Source of the DNA: Pleomorphomonas carboxyditropha | GTDB lineage: Bacteria; Pseudomonadota; Alphaproteobacteria; Rhizobiales; Pleomorphomonadaceae | Length of the DNA: 64,000 nucleotides | Reading direction: 5' to 3' | Assembly: GCF_002770725.1 (NCBI RefSeq) | Contig: NZ_NQVN01000002.1 | Location: 1 to 64,000, forward strand | The notes under the pieces: model-generated | Seen by the model: the letters and a program-made list of their open reading frames with translations, nothing else | Databases searched by the model: none | Told to the model about the DNA's origin: nothing | Program-made: the position numbers and the translations under genes | Part shown: in pieces, positions 1 through 8,348 of the stretch | How the letters are laid out: each line of letters begins with the position of its first letter | Position numbering within the stretch: position 1 is the stretch's first letter

Positions 1-114
1 GATACCTGGCTTCAGCTCGTCGGCATCATGAACCGGTCGGAAGATCCGAGCCTCGCAGCCATGCGCGCCATCCTCGAAGCCATTTTGCCGGCCAACAGGG
101 GAGTGGCGACATGA
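1..114 (+). CDS. C-terminal end of an unidentified gene upstream of moeA
   Basis: Only the last 37 codons are in the window, reading from base 1 and ending with the residues RGVAT. The TGA stop overlaps the moeA ATG (ATGA), so the two genes are translationally coupled and this is probably a molybdenum-related gene. The visible tail has no motif I recognise. A MobA/MobB or Mo-transport protein is possible, but that rests on context alone. Confidence 0.5.
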   Translation, partial: DTWLQLVGIMNRSEDPSLAAMRAILEAILPANRGVAT

Positions 115-1376
115 CCTTTCACGTGACCGAAGCCTTCCGGTCCGTCACCCTTGGCATGCGGTCCTTCGAGGCCGCTCGCGACAAGGCTCTGCGCCTCGTC
201 GGTCCGGTTGACCGCAGCGAAACGGTGCCCCTCGATTTGGCGCTTGGGCGCGTCCTTGCCGAGACGGTCGTTGCGCCGCGCGATCTGCCCGCCTTCGATC
301 AGGCGGCCATGGACGGATATGCCGTAAGGCTGGCCGATGTTGCCACCGCCCCGCTTCGCATCGACGGCGTAACCCGCGCTGGCGATGCTCCGGCTCGATT
401 GGCCCCGAACTGTGCCCACCGCATCATGACCGGGGCCAGCCTGCCCGCCGGGGCCGATGCCGTCATTCCTTACGAGCAGGCGACAATCGTCGGCGAGGGG
501 GTGGCAATTGCCGATACCCCGCGATCGGGCGGCAATGTCCGCAGGGCGGGAGAAGACATCGCGCGTGGTCAGACGGTGCTCCCGAAGGGCAGGGTGCTTG
601 CCTGGCCGGACATCGCCGCACTTGCGGCGCTGGGCATCGGAGCCGTGCGTGTGGTCGCACCCGTGCGGATTGCCGTCCTGACCACCGGCGCCGAACTGCG
701 CGACGCCGGCGAGACCCTGCCAATGGCGGCCATCTACGATTCCAACGGGCCGATGCTGGCGGCGCTGCTGACCGGCCGCAGCGTCGAAGTGACGAAAGCG
801 ACGGTGGGTGACGACTACGGTGCTTTGGTGGAACGGCTTGCCGCCGCCGGCAGTCATTGCGATCTCGTCATCACCTCGGCAGGCATGTCGTCCGGCGATC
901 GCGACCTAGTGCGCGGCGCCCTGGCCGCGGCCGGCGGAGCGATCGCTGTGTCCGCGGTGTCTATGAAGCCGGGCAAGCCACTGGCCTTGGGCACAATAGG
1001 TAGGGCGGCCTTCGTCGGGCTTCCCGGCAATCCCCAGGCAGCCGCCTTCTCGGCTTTGGCCTTTATTCGGCCAATGATTGCCGCCTTGTCAGGCCGCCCT
1101 CCGAGCGCTCCCATCATGGCCCGGTATATGTTCGCCGACGGACGCCGCACGGAGAAAACGGAACTCATCCCCGTCAGGCTCGAGGCAGAATCCGAACAGC
1201 TTGTGGCCCGTCGTGTCGGACAGCCGGGATCGCATCGCCTGATGCCGCTCCTTGCTGCCAATGCCGTGGCGATCGTTCCGGCTGCGGATACTCCACTCGA
1301 AGACGGCGACCGACTTGAGGTGTTGCCTTTCCACGACCCGGAATTCCAGGGAGCGCCGCCATGTCCTGCGCGCTGA
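111..1376 (+). CDS. moeA: Molybdopterin molybdenumtransferase MoeA
   Basis: MoeA inserts molybdate into adenylylated molybdopterin in the last step of Mo-cofactor synthesis in the cytoplasm. The 421-residue product has the family length. It shows the N-terminal block with the motif [11 protein letters not shown], the MoCF-biosynthesis domain with [11 protein letters not shown] (commonly TSGGVSVGD), and the GLPGNPQAA loop that closes the active site. The ATG at 111 overlaps the preceding stop, and the 3' end overlaps moaA by 16 bases, so this is one operon. The mid-domain SAGMSSGD variant differs slightly from consensus but keeps the Asp. Confidence 0.93.
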   Translation: MTFHVTEAFRSVTLGMRSFEAARDKALRLVGPVDRSETVPLDLALGRVLAETVVAPRDLPAFDQAAMDGYAVRLADVATAPLRIDGVTRAGDAPARLAPNCAHRIMTGASLPAGADAVIPYEQATIVGEGVAIADTPRSGGNVRRAGEDIARGQTVLPKGRVLAWPDIAALAALGIGAVRVVAPVRIAVLTTGAELRDAGETLPMAAIYDSNGPMLAALLTGRSVEVTKATVGDDYGALVERLAAAGSHCDLVITSAGMSSGDRDLVRGALAAAGGAIAVSAVSMKPGKPLALGTIGRAAFVGLPGNPQAAAFSALAFIRPMIAALSGRPPSAPIMARYMFADGRRTEKTELIPVRLEAESEQLVARRVGQPGSHRLMPLLAANAVAIVPAADTPLEDGDRLEVLPFHDPEFQGAPPCPAR

Positions 1377-2359
1377 CCGACCGCTTTGGCCGCACCATTC
1401 GGTATCTTCGTCTGTCGGTGACCGACCGTTGCGATTTGCGGTGCGTCTATTGCATGGCCGAGGACATGCAGTTCGTGCCGCGGCGGGATCTGCTGACGCT
1501 CGAAGAACTCGATCGGCTGGCCTCGGCTTTCGTCGCGCGCGGCGTAAGCAAGATCAGGATCACCGGCGGCGAACCCCTGGTGCGCAAGGACATCATGACG
1601 CTGTTCCGGTCGTTGTCCCGGCACCTTCGGAACGGAGTCATCGAGGAACTCACGCTTACGACAAATGGAACGCAGCTCGCCAATCATGCCGATGCGCTCG
1701 CAGCGGTCGGCGTCAGGCGGGTCAACGTGTCGCTCGACACGCTGGATGCCGATCGTTTTCGAGCGCTCACCCGTCGCGGTGTGCTTGGCACGGTGATGGA
1801 CGGTCTCAGAGCGGCGCGGGAGGCCGGTCTCCGGATCAAGCTCAATACGGTAGCGCTCAAAGGCATCACCGAGACGGAGATTTTCGACCTCATCGACTTC
1901 GCCCACGGGCACGGCATGGATCTGACGCTGATCGAGACCATGCCGCTCGGGGATGTGGGGGTCGACCGGACCGACCAATATCTGCCGCTGACCGAACTGC
2001 GCAGCCTCATCGAGCGTCGGTTCACGCTGACCGACACGCCCGAGCGGTCCGGCGGACCGGCCCGCTATACCCGCGTCGCCGAAACGGGCGGCCGGCTCGG
2101 CTTCATCACGCCGATGACCCACAATTTCTGCGAAAGCTGCAACCGCGTGCGCGTCAGCGCGACGGGTGTCCTGTACACATGTCTCGGCCAGGAGGAGCGC
2201 ACCGACCTCCGGTCGGCACTTCGTGGCTCGGAGGGCGATGACCTCCTGAATGCGGCCATCGAGCGCGCCATAAAGCGCAAGCCCAAGGGGCACGACTTCG
2301 CCATCGGTCCCGACCTGCGACCAGCGCTGGGGAGGCACATGTCGGCGCTTGGTGGGTGA
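1361..2359 (+). CDS. moaA: GTP 3',8-cyclase MoaA (radical SAM)
   Basis: MoaA catalyses the first step of molybdopterin synthesis, rearranging GTP with a SAM-derived radical. The 332-residue product has the N-terminal radical-SAM cluster motif CDLRCVYC, the SAM-binding TGGEPLV, the C-terminal second 4Fe-4S site CESCNR followed by a third Cys in VLYTCLG, and the C-terminal Gly-Gly dipeptide required in characterised MoaA. It is translated from inside the moeA 3' end. No moaC, moaD or moaE lies nearby, so the rest of the pathway must be elsewhere. Confidence 0.95.
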   Translation: MSCALTDRFGRTIRYLRLSVTDRCDLRCVYCMAEDMQFVPRRDLLTLEELDRLASAFVARGVSKIRITGGEPLVRKDIMTLFRSLSRHLRNGVIEELTLTTNGTQLANHADALAAVGVRRVNVSLDTLDADRFRALTRRGVLGTVMDGLRAAREAGLRIKLNTVALKGITETEIFDLIDFAHGHGMDLTLIETMPLGDVGVDRTDQYLPLTELRSLIERRFTLTDTPERSGGPARYTRVAETGGRLGFITPMTHNFCESCNRVRVSATGVLYTCLGQEERTDLRSALRGSEGDDLLNAAIERAIKRKPKGHDFAIGPDLRPALGRHMSALGG

Positions 2360-2602
2360 TGGCTATCACCGGGACCGAGAGCTTTGCGCCTCAACTCGGT
2401 CGTTCCAGGCGACGCGCCTCGGTCCTGAAACCGGTAACTCGATGAGAGGCAGCAGAGTCCGCTTTGTTACGATCTCGAAGTGGTCATTTCGAACCGCGGT
2501 GTCGCTACGGTAGAGGAGTCGATTTTCTCGGCCCATGCCATGAGGTCACGAGATGCGGACAAGCCTCTAGACTGTCTTGGGGGCCTGATTAATAGTCGGG
2601 CC

Positions 2603-2926
2603 ATGACCAATATCTTGTTCATTTGCGGTAAGGCCCGCAAAAGAAGCCCCACGGCAGCGGCAGTCGCCGCCGAGCGCCTCGGACAGCCGACCGATTTCGC
2701 CGGACTGAGCGCCGATGCGGACGAGCGCGTCGGGTCCGAGCAACTGGCTTGGGCCGATACAATAGCGGTCATGGAGAAGGCACAGCTGTCGCGTTTGAAA
2801 CGCCAGTTGGGGCCGTCTCTAAACGGAAAGCGACTCGTCTGCCTGGACATTCCAGACAGTTTTGAATTCATGCAGCCAGAGCTTGTGGAACTTGTGACAG
2901 CGCGGCTGGGACGTATCCTTCGCTGA
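2603..2926 (+). CDS. Small protein-tyrosine-phosphatase-like protein (COG4551 type)
   Basis: A 107-residue protein from ATG 2603. Its N-terminus is MTNILFICGKARKRSPTAA, which contains a Cys-x5-Arg-Ser phosphate-binding loop as in low-molecular-weight phosphatases. Later it has CLDIPDSFEFM, which may supply the catalytic Asp of the usual DP or DxP loop. It is shorter than classical LMW-PTPs (about 150 residues) and fits the compact predicted-PTP family that often begins LFVCxxNxxRSPTAE. The open frame extends upstream to 2480, but that part shows no homology and the ATG at 2603 starts exactly at the conserved domain. Substrate unknown. It stands alone. Confidence 0.75.
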   Translation: MTNILFICGKARKRSPTAAAVAAERLGQPTDFAGLSADADERVGSEQLAWADTIAVMEKAQLSRLKRQLGPSLNGKRLVCLDIPDSFEFMQPELVELVTARLGRILR

Positions 2927-3335
2927 AGGTTTGGCGCCACCGTCCGCTATGCTCTGTCCAAGCGGCGGAAATGCGCCCCATTTCGGTCGTTCACGAGCTC
3001 AGAACCAAGTCCTGAAAGCGGCCATTCGATGTTCTGCGAACCAAGGTTCTAACAGGGTGGGAAGCGTGAAGTCGCCGCAAATGCGCCTAGGCTATGTCAA
3101 TTTGCGGAAGCGGACATTCGTGCGACGGAGATGCACGTCGTGATGTTAGGCCGCCGCATAACCGATCCGAGCGCATTATCACTGATGCTGCGTTCGTCAT
3201 GAACGACGGCAACGCGTATAGTTCGGAACTCTATAACATCTATGTGGTAAGGTAGCATAGAAAGCCAGATGCGCGCTTCACTTGCGATCAATTTTCTGCG
3301 AAGAAAGAGCAAGGACAGTGGGCTTGGAACTAACT
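2927..3335. other. Non-coding stretch with degenerate short repeats
   Basis: I see no convincing gene here; the short open frames have no motif or codon bias. Two imperfect copies of a motif close to GAAGCGGACATTCG occur at 3014-3028 and 3107-3120. Related or inverted copies lie near 2458-2470, 4449-4463 and 4614-4628. The composition drifts from the GC-rich background to AT-richer DNA toward 3150-3335, ahead of the membrane gene pair. Confidence 0.5.
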
Positions 3336-3728
3336 ATGTCGAATAAAGTTACGTTAAACGACGAATCTTTGGCCGGCTTCAGTCAGCCAGCCAAAGACCG
3401 CTTGCGTGCTGCAACAGTTGAATACTTAGAGGACCTAATATCCGAGTGCTACCGCCTCGAAGCAAGCATGAACTCAGATAACGGTCCCGCTGAAATAACT
3501 CAAGGTATGGTTAATGACGCGGTTGTTTTCAAGAAGCGATTACCGACCAAAAAGAAACAGAACTTTTGGAGGATCGCAACGCGAATCGCAGCATCCTTAT
3601 TGCCATTATTGGTCGGATTCTTTTTCAATTCGGATAAATTGACTGAAGGCAACAATCTTGTGGTCTTTGCATTGCTTCTAGTCGCCACCGCCGTGGTTGT
3701 CACAGTGTCCGTTCTTATGGATGTGTAA
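3336..3728 (+). CDS. Small protein with two C-terminal membrane segments, unknown function
   Basis: I do not recognise this family. From ATG 3336 the product is 130 residues: a charged helical N-terminal part (about 1-60), a basic patch KKRLPTKKKQ (66-75), then two hydrophobic spans at about 81-97 and 107-127, ending LMDV. The reading frame continues upstream to a TTG at 3282, but the ATG begins the hydrophilic domain more naturally; no strong ribosome site distinguishes them. Codon use is markedly AT-richer than in neighbouring operons, suggesting acquired DNA. Only one base separates its stop from the next ATG, so the two genes are an operon and probably work together at the inner membrane. 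Confidence 0.7.
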   Translation: MSNKVTLNDESLAGFSQPAKDRLRAATVEYLEDLISECYRLEASMNSDNGPAEITQGMVNDAVVFKKRLPTKKKQNFWRIATRIAASLLPLLVGFFFNSDKLTEGNNLVVFALLLVATAVVVTVSVLMDV

Positions 3729-3729
3729 G

Positions 3730-4347
3730 ATGCCGCTTAGAGATTCAGATAATCTTAGAATGGCGCTATTTGAGCAAGTAATGCTCCAGAAAAAGCTGCG
3801 TAAGCGGTCTTCTGTGGAGATTATACTTAAATTTTATGCTTTTACGGGGGCGGTGACGGCTCTATTTGGGGTGTTATACGTTGCGTATATTCTGCTGGAC
3901 ATCAATCTCACTCGCGAAGTGCAAATGGGCTTGATAATAGCATTTTCAGGCGCGGTAATGTCCGTCGTGTCGTTGTTCGGGATATCCTATCTCAGAGACC
4001 GCACAAAGCGTCTTTCTCTTGAACAGTCTGACGAGATCATGAAGCTGGCGCTAATCAATGAGTGGGCGCAATTTGAGAATATCGCTCGATCTGTGTCGCA
4101 TGTAAGCAAGGAGGATCCCGGATACTTTTCGATTCGCAACCTTCTTGAAAGCCTCAGAAAACAGGAGAAAATCGACGACAGTGATTTTCGCGCTCTGCTA
4201 ACCGCGTTAGAATTGCGGAATAGGATTGTGCACGGAGTGGATGCCTATAGTATTGAAGCGTCAGAGGTCGACTATATTTCCACTCTCTTGAGAAAGATTG
4301 TTAACCGGCTTGAGGAAGTCAGTCCTTCTAAAGAAGCCGCATCATAA
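3730..4347 (+). CDS. Membrane protein with C-terminal HEPN-like domain
   Basis: A 205-residue product from ATG 3730. Two hydrophobic spans (about 31-57 and 66-88) precede a helical cytoplasmic domain (about 95-195) that contains ELRNRIVHG. The R163-N-R-I-V-H168 spacing is the Rx4H motif of HEPN domains, many of which are RNases in defence and toxin systems; other HEPN-like proteins are non-catalytic. Together with the preceding membrane gene it forms a tight, AT-rich two-gene unit next to integration scars. A role as a membrane-tethered toxin or defence effector is inference. An alternative in-frame start at 3697 lies inside the upstream gene and is less likely. Confidence 0.72.
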   Translation: MPLRDSDNLRMALFEQVMLQKKLRKRSSVEIILKFYAFTGAVTALFGVLYVAYILLDINLTREVQMGLIIAFSGAVMSVVSLFGISYLRDRTKRLSLEQSDEIMKLALINEWAQFENIARSVSHVSKEDPGYFSIRNLLESLRKQEKIDDSDFRALLTALELRNRIVHGVDAYSIEASEVDYISTLLRKIVNRLEEVSPSKEAAS

Positions 4348-4854
4348 TCCGGCATCGCATCGGTCGCGGAACAGCACCACCACATTCGGCATCGCGGTAA
4401 CGCCGACCTTGCTTCAAGTTATCTTTTTTACTGCGACCGAACGTCCGGACAGCGGTCATTGTGCCAACTGAGACAATGGCAGCAATGTACGATCTGCCAA
4501 CATTGCTGCACCAAAATGCAAGCGATTGATGAATTGCTTCAATGTGGCAGCTGCGACGCAGCATTTGACAAGGGGATGGAGTCCGCAAAAGGGCGCCGCA
4601 CGCGGTGTAGGTCAATGTCCACTTTGCTGCTTGGCCATTCGGAAACCTGCCAGTCCTTAAGCGGCCAAATCCGGTCATGCCCGAGCAAAAGCAAAGCGGA
4701 CTATGGCGTATGACCGGCGGTTGTGATGAAGGGCTATCCTACTTGGTAGGGCGTGCGAGAACCTTGGCCCGAAGCGCAACTGCACATCAAAAATCTATCT
4801 ATCTGATAAAAAAGATATAGTGGGATTATTTGTGCGGCAATCGGCGGTGTTTGA
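4348..4854. other. Gene-poor intergenic stretch
   Basis: No supported gene. Short open frames on both strands (for example the Cys-rich one at 4459-4713) lack ribosome sites and coding bias. Degenerate copies of the GCGGACATT-like repeat lie at about 4449-4463 and, inverted, 4614-4628. The AT-rich part at 4790-4840 leads to the tRNA-like fragment. Confidence 0.5.
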
Positions 4855-4875
4855 CGGGCCGACAGGGATTCGAAC
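4855..4875 (-). repeat. tRNA 3'-end fragment (candidate attachment-site scar)
   Basis: Read on the minus strand this is GTTCGAATCCCTGTCGGCCC plus G, which is a tRNA T-loop (TTCGAAT), 3' T-stem half and acceptor 3' strand. The preceding bases (ATAA) cannot pair with CCCTG, and no D-arm or anticodon arm precedes it, so it is not a functional tRNA. Such 3'-end copies are what integrase-type elements leave at tRNA genes. The parent tRNA is not in this window. Confidence 0.5.
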
Positions 4876-4978
4876 TTATTCGTAGAAAGAGTGTTATTGA
4901 GATAAAGGGCATCAGATCGTCACTTCTAGTGAGTGTCGGCCTCGTAGGCAGAGCGCGCCCCGCAACTATTGTTACATA

Positions 4979-5010
4979 AAAAGCCTCGTTGCTATCGCGA
5001 CGGGGCTTTT
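4979..5010. terminator. Bidirectional intrinsic terminator-like hairpin
   Basis: AAAAGCCTCG (4979-4988) pairs with CGGGGCTTTT (5001-5010) over 10 bp with one G-T wobble and a 12-base loop. The A-tract on one side and T-tract on the other make it usable from either strand. It lies at the 3' edge of the recombinase remnant. Confidence 0.7.
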
Positions 5011-5570
5011 ATTGCCATCCTTGGCCCGCAGTATGATCGCGCCGAGCTCCCCGACGAGCTCGATCAGCGCCCCGTCAGGTTCGCGACATTCCGGCGATAA
5101 ACGGCGCTCAGGCCGGGATGCCGACGCAACGGCTCCTCGTCCCCGAGGTTTGCAAGTTCGGCTTCGGTCGCGGTGCGGCGTTCTTCCAGTGCCGACATCT
5201 CCTCCTTCATGCTCGGGTGATACAGGCCGTCGGCCATGGCATCGACAATCCGGGTAATCGCCTGCCTGACCTTCGCCAGTTTGGCCTCTCTTCCCCGGCG
5301 CGCAGCAATGCCGGCCTGCCGAGCGGCGTTGTACTCCCGCTGATATTCCTCGACGAAGGCGGCGATGACGTCCGGATGGAGGAGCTTGTCACGCGACCCA
5401 CCCAAGCCCCGGTCCTCCGGAAGCTAGCGTCGGATCATGCGGCGGTTGTTGCAGGTGCCCTTGTTGCGGGCGCTGGCGCAACCGTAGTGCAGGCCACCGA
5501 CCAGGGTATAGGCCCCGCCGCAGCGCCCGTAGGCCAACAGGCCGGACAGGAGGCCGTCCATTTGGAATAA
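4995..5570 (-). pseudogene. Decayed large serine recombinase (C-terminal remnant)
   Basis: Only the C-terminal part of a site-specific serine recombinase survives. From 5561 leftwards it reads the zinc-ribbon region LSGLLAYGRCGGAYTLVGG, then YGCASARNKGTCNNRR; the first Cys of the usual CxxC has become Tyr-Gly. A TAG stop at 5424-5426 follows, then in the same frame KLLHPDVIAAFVEEYQREYN and a coiled-coil stretch (to about 5066). After a frame-shifting deletion comes the tail IELVGELGAI (about 5000-5060). The catalytic N-terminal resolvase domain is missing. This is clear evidence of an old, dead mobile element beside the membrane/HEPN genes. Confidence 0.85.
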
Positions 5571-5609
5571 TTAGCTAGACCAGCACCTTCATCATCTCTG
5601 TGCGTACCC

Positions 5610-7400
5610 TCAGATCAGGACTTCGACCTTCTCGAAACGCGTCACGTCGATCAGGCCGAGGTCGGAGATGCGCAGCTCGGGGATGACGACGAGGCCGAGC
5701 AGGGAGTGCTGCATGAAGGCATTGTTGAGCTTGCAGCCGCAGGCTTTCATTGCCGAAACCATCGCTTCGGCCTCCTTGGCGATCAGTTCGGCCCGCTTGT
5801 CGGACATTAGGCCGGCAATGGGCAGCTCGACGGTGGCGATCTCTCTGCCGTCGCGGAAGACGGTCACGCCGCCGCCGATCTCCGCCAGATGGTTGGCCGC
5901 CTTGGCCATGTCGTCCCTCGACGTGCCGACGACGATCATCTGATGGCTGTCGTGGGCGAAGGTCGAGGCGATGGCGCAAGCGGTGTCGTAGCCGAAGCCG
6001 GAAACGAACCCGTTGACCACGCCGCCGGTCGCCCTGTGACGCTCGACCAACGCGACCCGACAGATGTCCGCCGCCGTGTCCATCTCGACGACGCCGTTGC
6101 GAACCTTGAGTTCCGCTTCCAGCGCACGGGTCGGCGCCTGGTTCTCGATGATGCCGATGACGCGGGTGCGAACGGCGTCAATACCAGTTGGCGCGGCGAC
6201 ATCGAAGTCTGCCGCCGAGAGCTTGTGGCCGAGCTTCACGGTGTTCCTGGCAAAGGCCGGATAGGTTGCCGGCGGAATGTCGACGGCGAGGCGACCGTCG
6301 CGTGCCACGATCCGGCCGGCCGCCAGCACCACTTCGATCGGCAGGGCCGCAAGATCGGAACTGATGACGATATCGGCCCGGCGGCCCGGCGAGATGGAGC
6401 CGACGTCCCGTTCCATGCCGAAGTGCTGGGCGGTGTTGAGCGTTGCCATCTGAATGGCGGTGATCGGCTTCAGGCCTTCGGCGATGGCGTGGCGGATCAC
6501 GCGGTTCATATGGCCTTCCTCGACCAGCGTCGCGGAATGGCAGTCGTCGGTGCAGAGGATGAAATTGCGCGGATCGAGGCCGTCTTCGGTCACGGCCTTG
6601 ATCTGGGCGGCGACGTCATGCCAGGCCGATCCATAACGCAGCATGGCGCGCATGCCGCGACGGACCCTTTCGATGGCATCGATCCGGCGCGTTCCCTCGT
6701 GGTCGTCGGCAGGACCGCCGGCCACATAGGCGTGGAACATCGGCCCGAGGTCCGGCGAGGCATAGTGCCCGCCCACCGTCTTGCCGGCGGCCTGCGTGGC
6801 GCCGATCTCGCTCAGCATCTTCCTGTCGCCGAACGCGACACCTGGGAAGTTCATCATCTCGCCGAGGCCGCAGACCCGCGGCCAGGTCAGGGCTTCGCGA
6901 ACGTCGTCGATGCTGATTTCGGCTCCGGCATTCTCGAGACCGGGGGCGGCCGGAACGCAGGACGGCACCTGCACCTGAACGTTGACCGGCAGGCCGGCCG
7001 CCTCGTCGTGCATCAGGCGAACGCCCTTGAGGCCGAGCACGTTGGCAATCTCGTGCGGGTCGATGAACATCAAGGTGGTGCCGTGCGGGATAACGGCCCG
7101 GGCGAATTCGGTGACGGTCAGCATGCCGCTTTCGACGTGCATATGGCCGTCGCAGAAACCGGGAACGAGATAGCGGCCGGCGGCATCGATCACCTCGGTT
7201 TCCGGGCCGATGGCGTAGCCGGCATCCGGTCCGACATAGGCGATGCGGCCGGCGGCGATGGCGATATCGGTATCGGCAATGATCTCGCCGGAATAGACGT
7301 TTACCCAGCGCCCTTTGCGGATGACCGTATCGGCCGGGCGGCGGCCCATGGCGACGTCGACGAGATGCGGAGCGGCTTCGCTCCAGCTCTGGATTGACAT
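5610..7400 (-). CDS. ade: Adenine deaminase
   Basis: Converts adenine to hypoxanthine and ammonia. The 596-residue product carries the amidohydrolase metal motif GHMHVES (HxH), the signature DPHEIANVLG, the later His in GGHYASPD and the Asp in LCTDDCHSA, all as in characterised Ade enzymes. The C-terminal domain with the FVSGFG and ELPIAGLMSD blocks is complete. It is the last gene of a minus-strand operon, 15 bases after a BMP-type permease, so it handles purine brought in by that transporter. Start ATG 7400 has a GAGGT ribosome site. Confidence 0.93.
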   Translation of the reverse strand: MSIQSWSEAAPHLVDVAMGRRPADTVIRKGRWVNVYSGEIIADTDIAIAAGRIAYVGPDAGYAIGPETEVIDAAGRYLVPGFCDGHMHVESGMLTVTEFARAVIPHGTTLMFIDPHEIANVLGLKGVRLMHDEAAGLPVNVQVQVPSCVPAAPGLENAGAEISIDDVREALTWPRVCGLGEMMNFPGVAFGDRKMLSEIGATQAAGKTVGGHYASPDLGPMFHAYVAGGPADDHEGTRRIDAIERVRRGMRAMLRYGSAWHDVAAQIKAVTEDGLDPRNFILCTDDCHSATLVEEGHMNRVIRHAIAEGLKPITAIQMATLNTAQHFGMERDVGSISPGRRADIVISSDLAALPIEVVLAAGRIVARDGRLAVDIPPATYPAFARNTVKLGHKLSAADFDVAAPTGIDAVRTRVIGIIENQAPTRALEAELKVRNGVVEMDTAADICRVALVERHRATGGVVNGFVSGFGYDTACAIASTFAHDSHQMIVVGTSRDDMAKAANHLAEIGGGVTVFRDGREIATVELPIAGLMSDKRAELIAKEAEAMVSAMKACGCKLNNAFMQHSLLGLVVIPELRISDLGLIDVTRFEKVEVLI

Positions 7401-7415
7401 GGAGACCTCGGTTGT

Positions 7416-8348
7416 TCAGCGTCGAAGGAAGGGAATGCCGAGCCTTGCCGGCTGGCCGGAGCGCGTGCGCACGACGGCAAGCAGCAGGATCGAGGCGGCA
7501 TAGGGAAGCATCAGGAAGAACTGATAGGGGATGGCGACACCCATGCCCTGCGCGTGGACGGCAAGGCTGTCGAGCACCGCGAAGACGATGACTGCGATCA
7601 TCGTCCGGAACGGCCGCCAGTTGCCGGCGATCACCGCGACGATGGCAAGCCAGCCGCGCCCGCCGGAGATGTCCGGGCGAAACTCGTTGGCGAAAGCCAG
7701 CATCATGAAGCAGCCGCCGAGCGCTGTCAGTGCGGATCCGACAAGCAAGGCGCCATATTGCCGCTTGGCGACCGAAATGCCCTTGGCTTCTAGGAATTCG
7801 GGGTTCTCGCCGGCAGCTCGGCACTCGAGGCCTGGCCGTGTCCGGGCGAGGAAGACGGAAACCAGCGGCACTAGAAGCAAGGCGGCGTAGGTCAGCAGAT
7901 GCTGGTTGAACAGGATCGGGCCGATGCCGGGGATTTCCGAGAGGAAGGGGATGGGCCAGCGATCGATGGTGGCATAGCCGGCCGGCTTGCCGCCGGCGGT
8001 GTAGCTGCGGAACAGGAACAGTGTCAGTCCGCTGGCCAAAAGGTTGAAGCCGAGGCCGGTGACGAAATGGTCGACTTTCAGGCTTACGGTGAGAAAACCG
8101 ATGACCAGCCCCGCCGCGACGCCAGCCAGCATGGCCGCCCCGGCCGCCGTGATGGGGGAGCTCGTCTCGCACATGGCGACATAGGCGGCCAGGCAGCCGC
8201 AGAGCATGGTGCCTTCGACGCCCATGTTCCAGATGCCGGCCCGCTCGGTGAGGAGCTCGCCGAGCGCCGCTAGCAGAATTATGGTGGCGGCACCGACCGA
8301 TGCGCTCAGGATCGACAGGAGGATGGCGGGCGTCAGGAGCTCAGCCAT
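7416..8348 (-). CDS. Nucleoside/purine ABC transporter permease (second)
   Basis: A 310-residue inner-membrane permease of the branched-chain-amino-acid/ribose superfamily. It is hydrophobic throughout and contains ERAGIWNMGVEG, the motif shared by permeases that work with BMP (Med/PnrA) binding proteins. Its start overlaps the preceding permease stop by 8 bases. It pairs with the 8341-9408 permease to form the heteromeric channel. Between adenine-deaminase-family genes, nucleosides or purine bases are the expected cargo. Confidence 0.88.
   Translation of the reverse strand: MAELLTPAILLSILSASVGAATIILLAALGELLTERAGIWNMGVEGTMLCGCLAAYVAMCETSSPITAAGAAMLAGVAAGLVIGFLTVSLKVDHFVTGLGFNLLASGLTLFLFRSYTAGGKPAGYATIDRWPIPFLSEIPGIGPILFNQHLLTYAALLLVPLVSVFLARTRPGLECRAAGENPEFLEAKGISVAKRQYGALLVGSALTALGGCFMMLAFANEFRPDISGGRGWLAIVAVIAGNWRPFRTMIAVIVFAVLDSLAVHAQGMGVAIPYQFFLMLPYAASILLLAVVRTRSGQPARLGIPFLRR

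Noticed and set aside
3282-3335. TTG at 3282 as start of the first membrane protein
   Set aside because: The added 18 residues show no hydrophobic or conserved feature, and an ATG lies at 3336.
4459-4713. A short Cys-rich open frame in the gene-poor region
   Set aside because: No ribosome site, no recognisable zinc-finger spacing and no codon bias.
4855-4935. A complete tRNA gene on the minus strand
   Set aside because: Only the T-loop and acceptor 3' strand match. The T-stem does not pair and no anticodon or D-arm can be folded.
5118-5570. A plus-strand 150-codon open frame
   Set aside because: It is the reverse strand of the recombinase remnant, whose minus-strand translation gives clear zinc-ribbon and recombinase motifs.
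5889-7397. A 502-codon open frame antisense to the adenine deaminase gene
   Set aside because: It is a by-product of high GC and strong third-position bias: its residues show no motif, and the minus-strand frame is a complete adenine deaminase.
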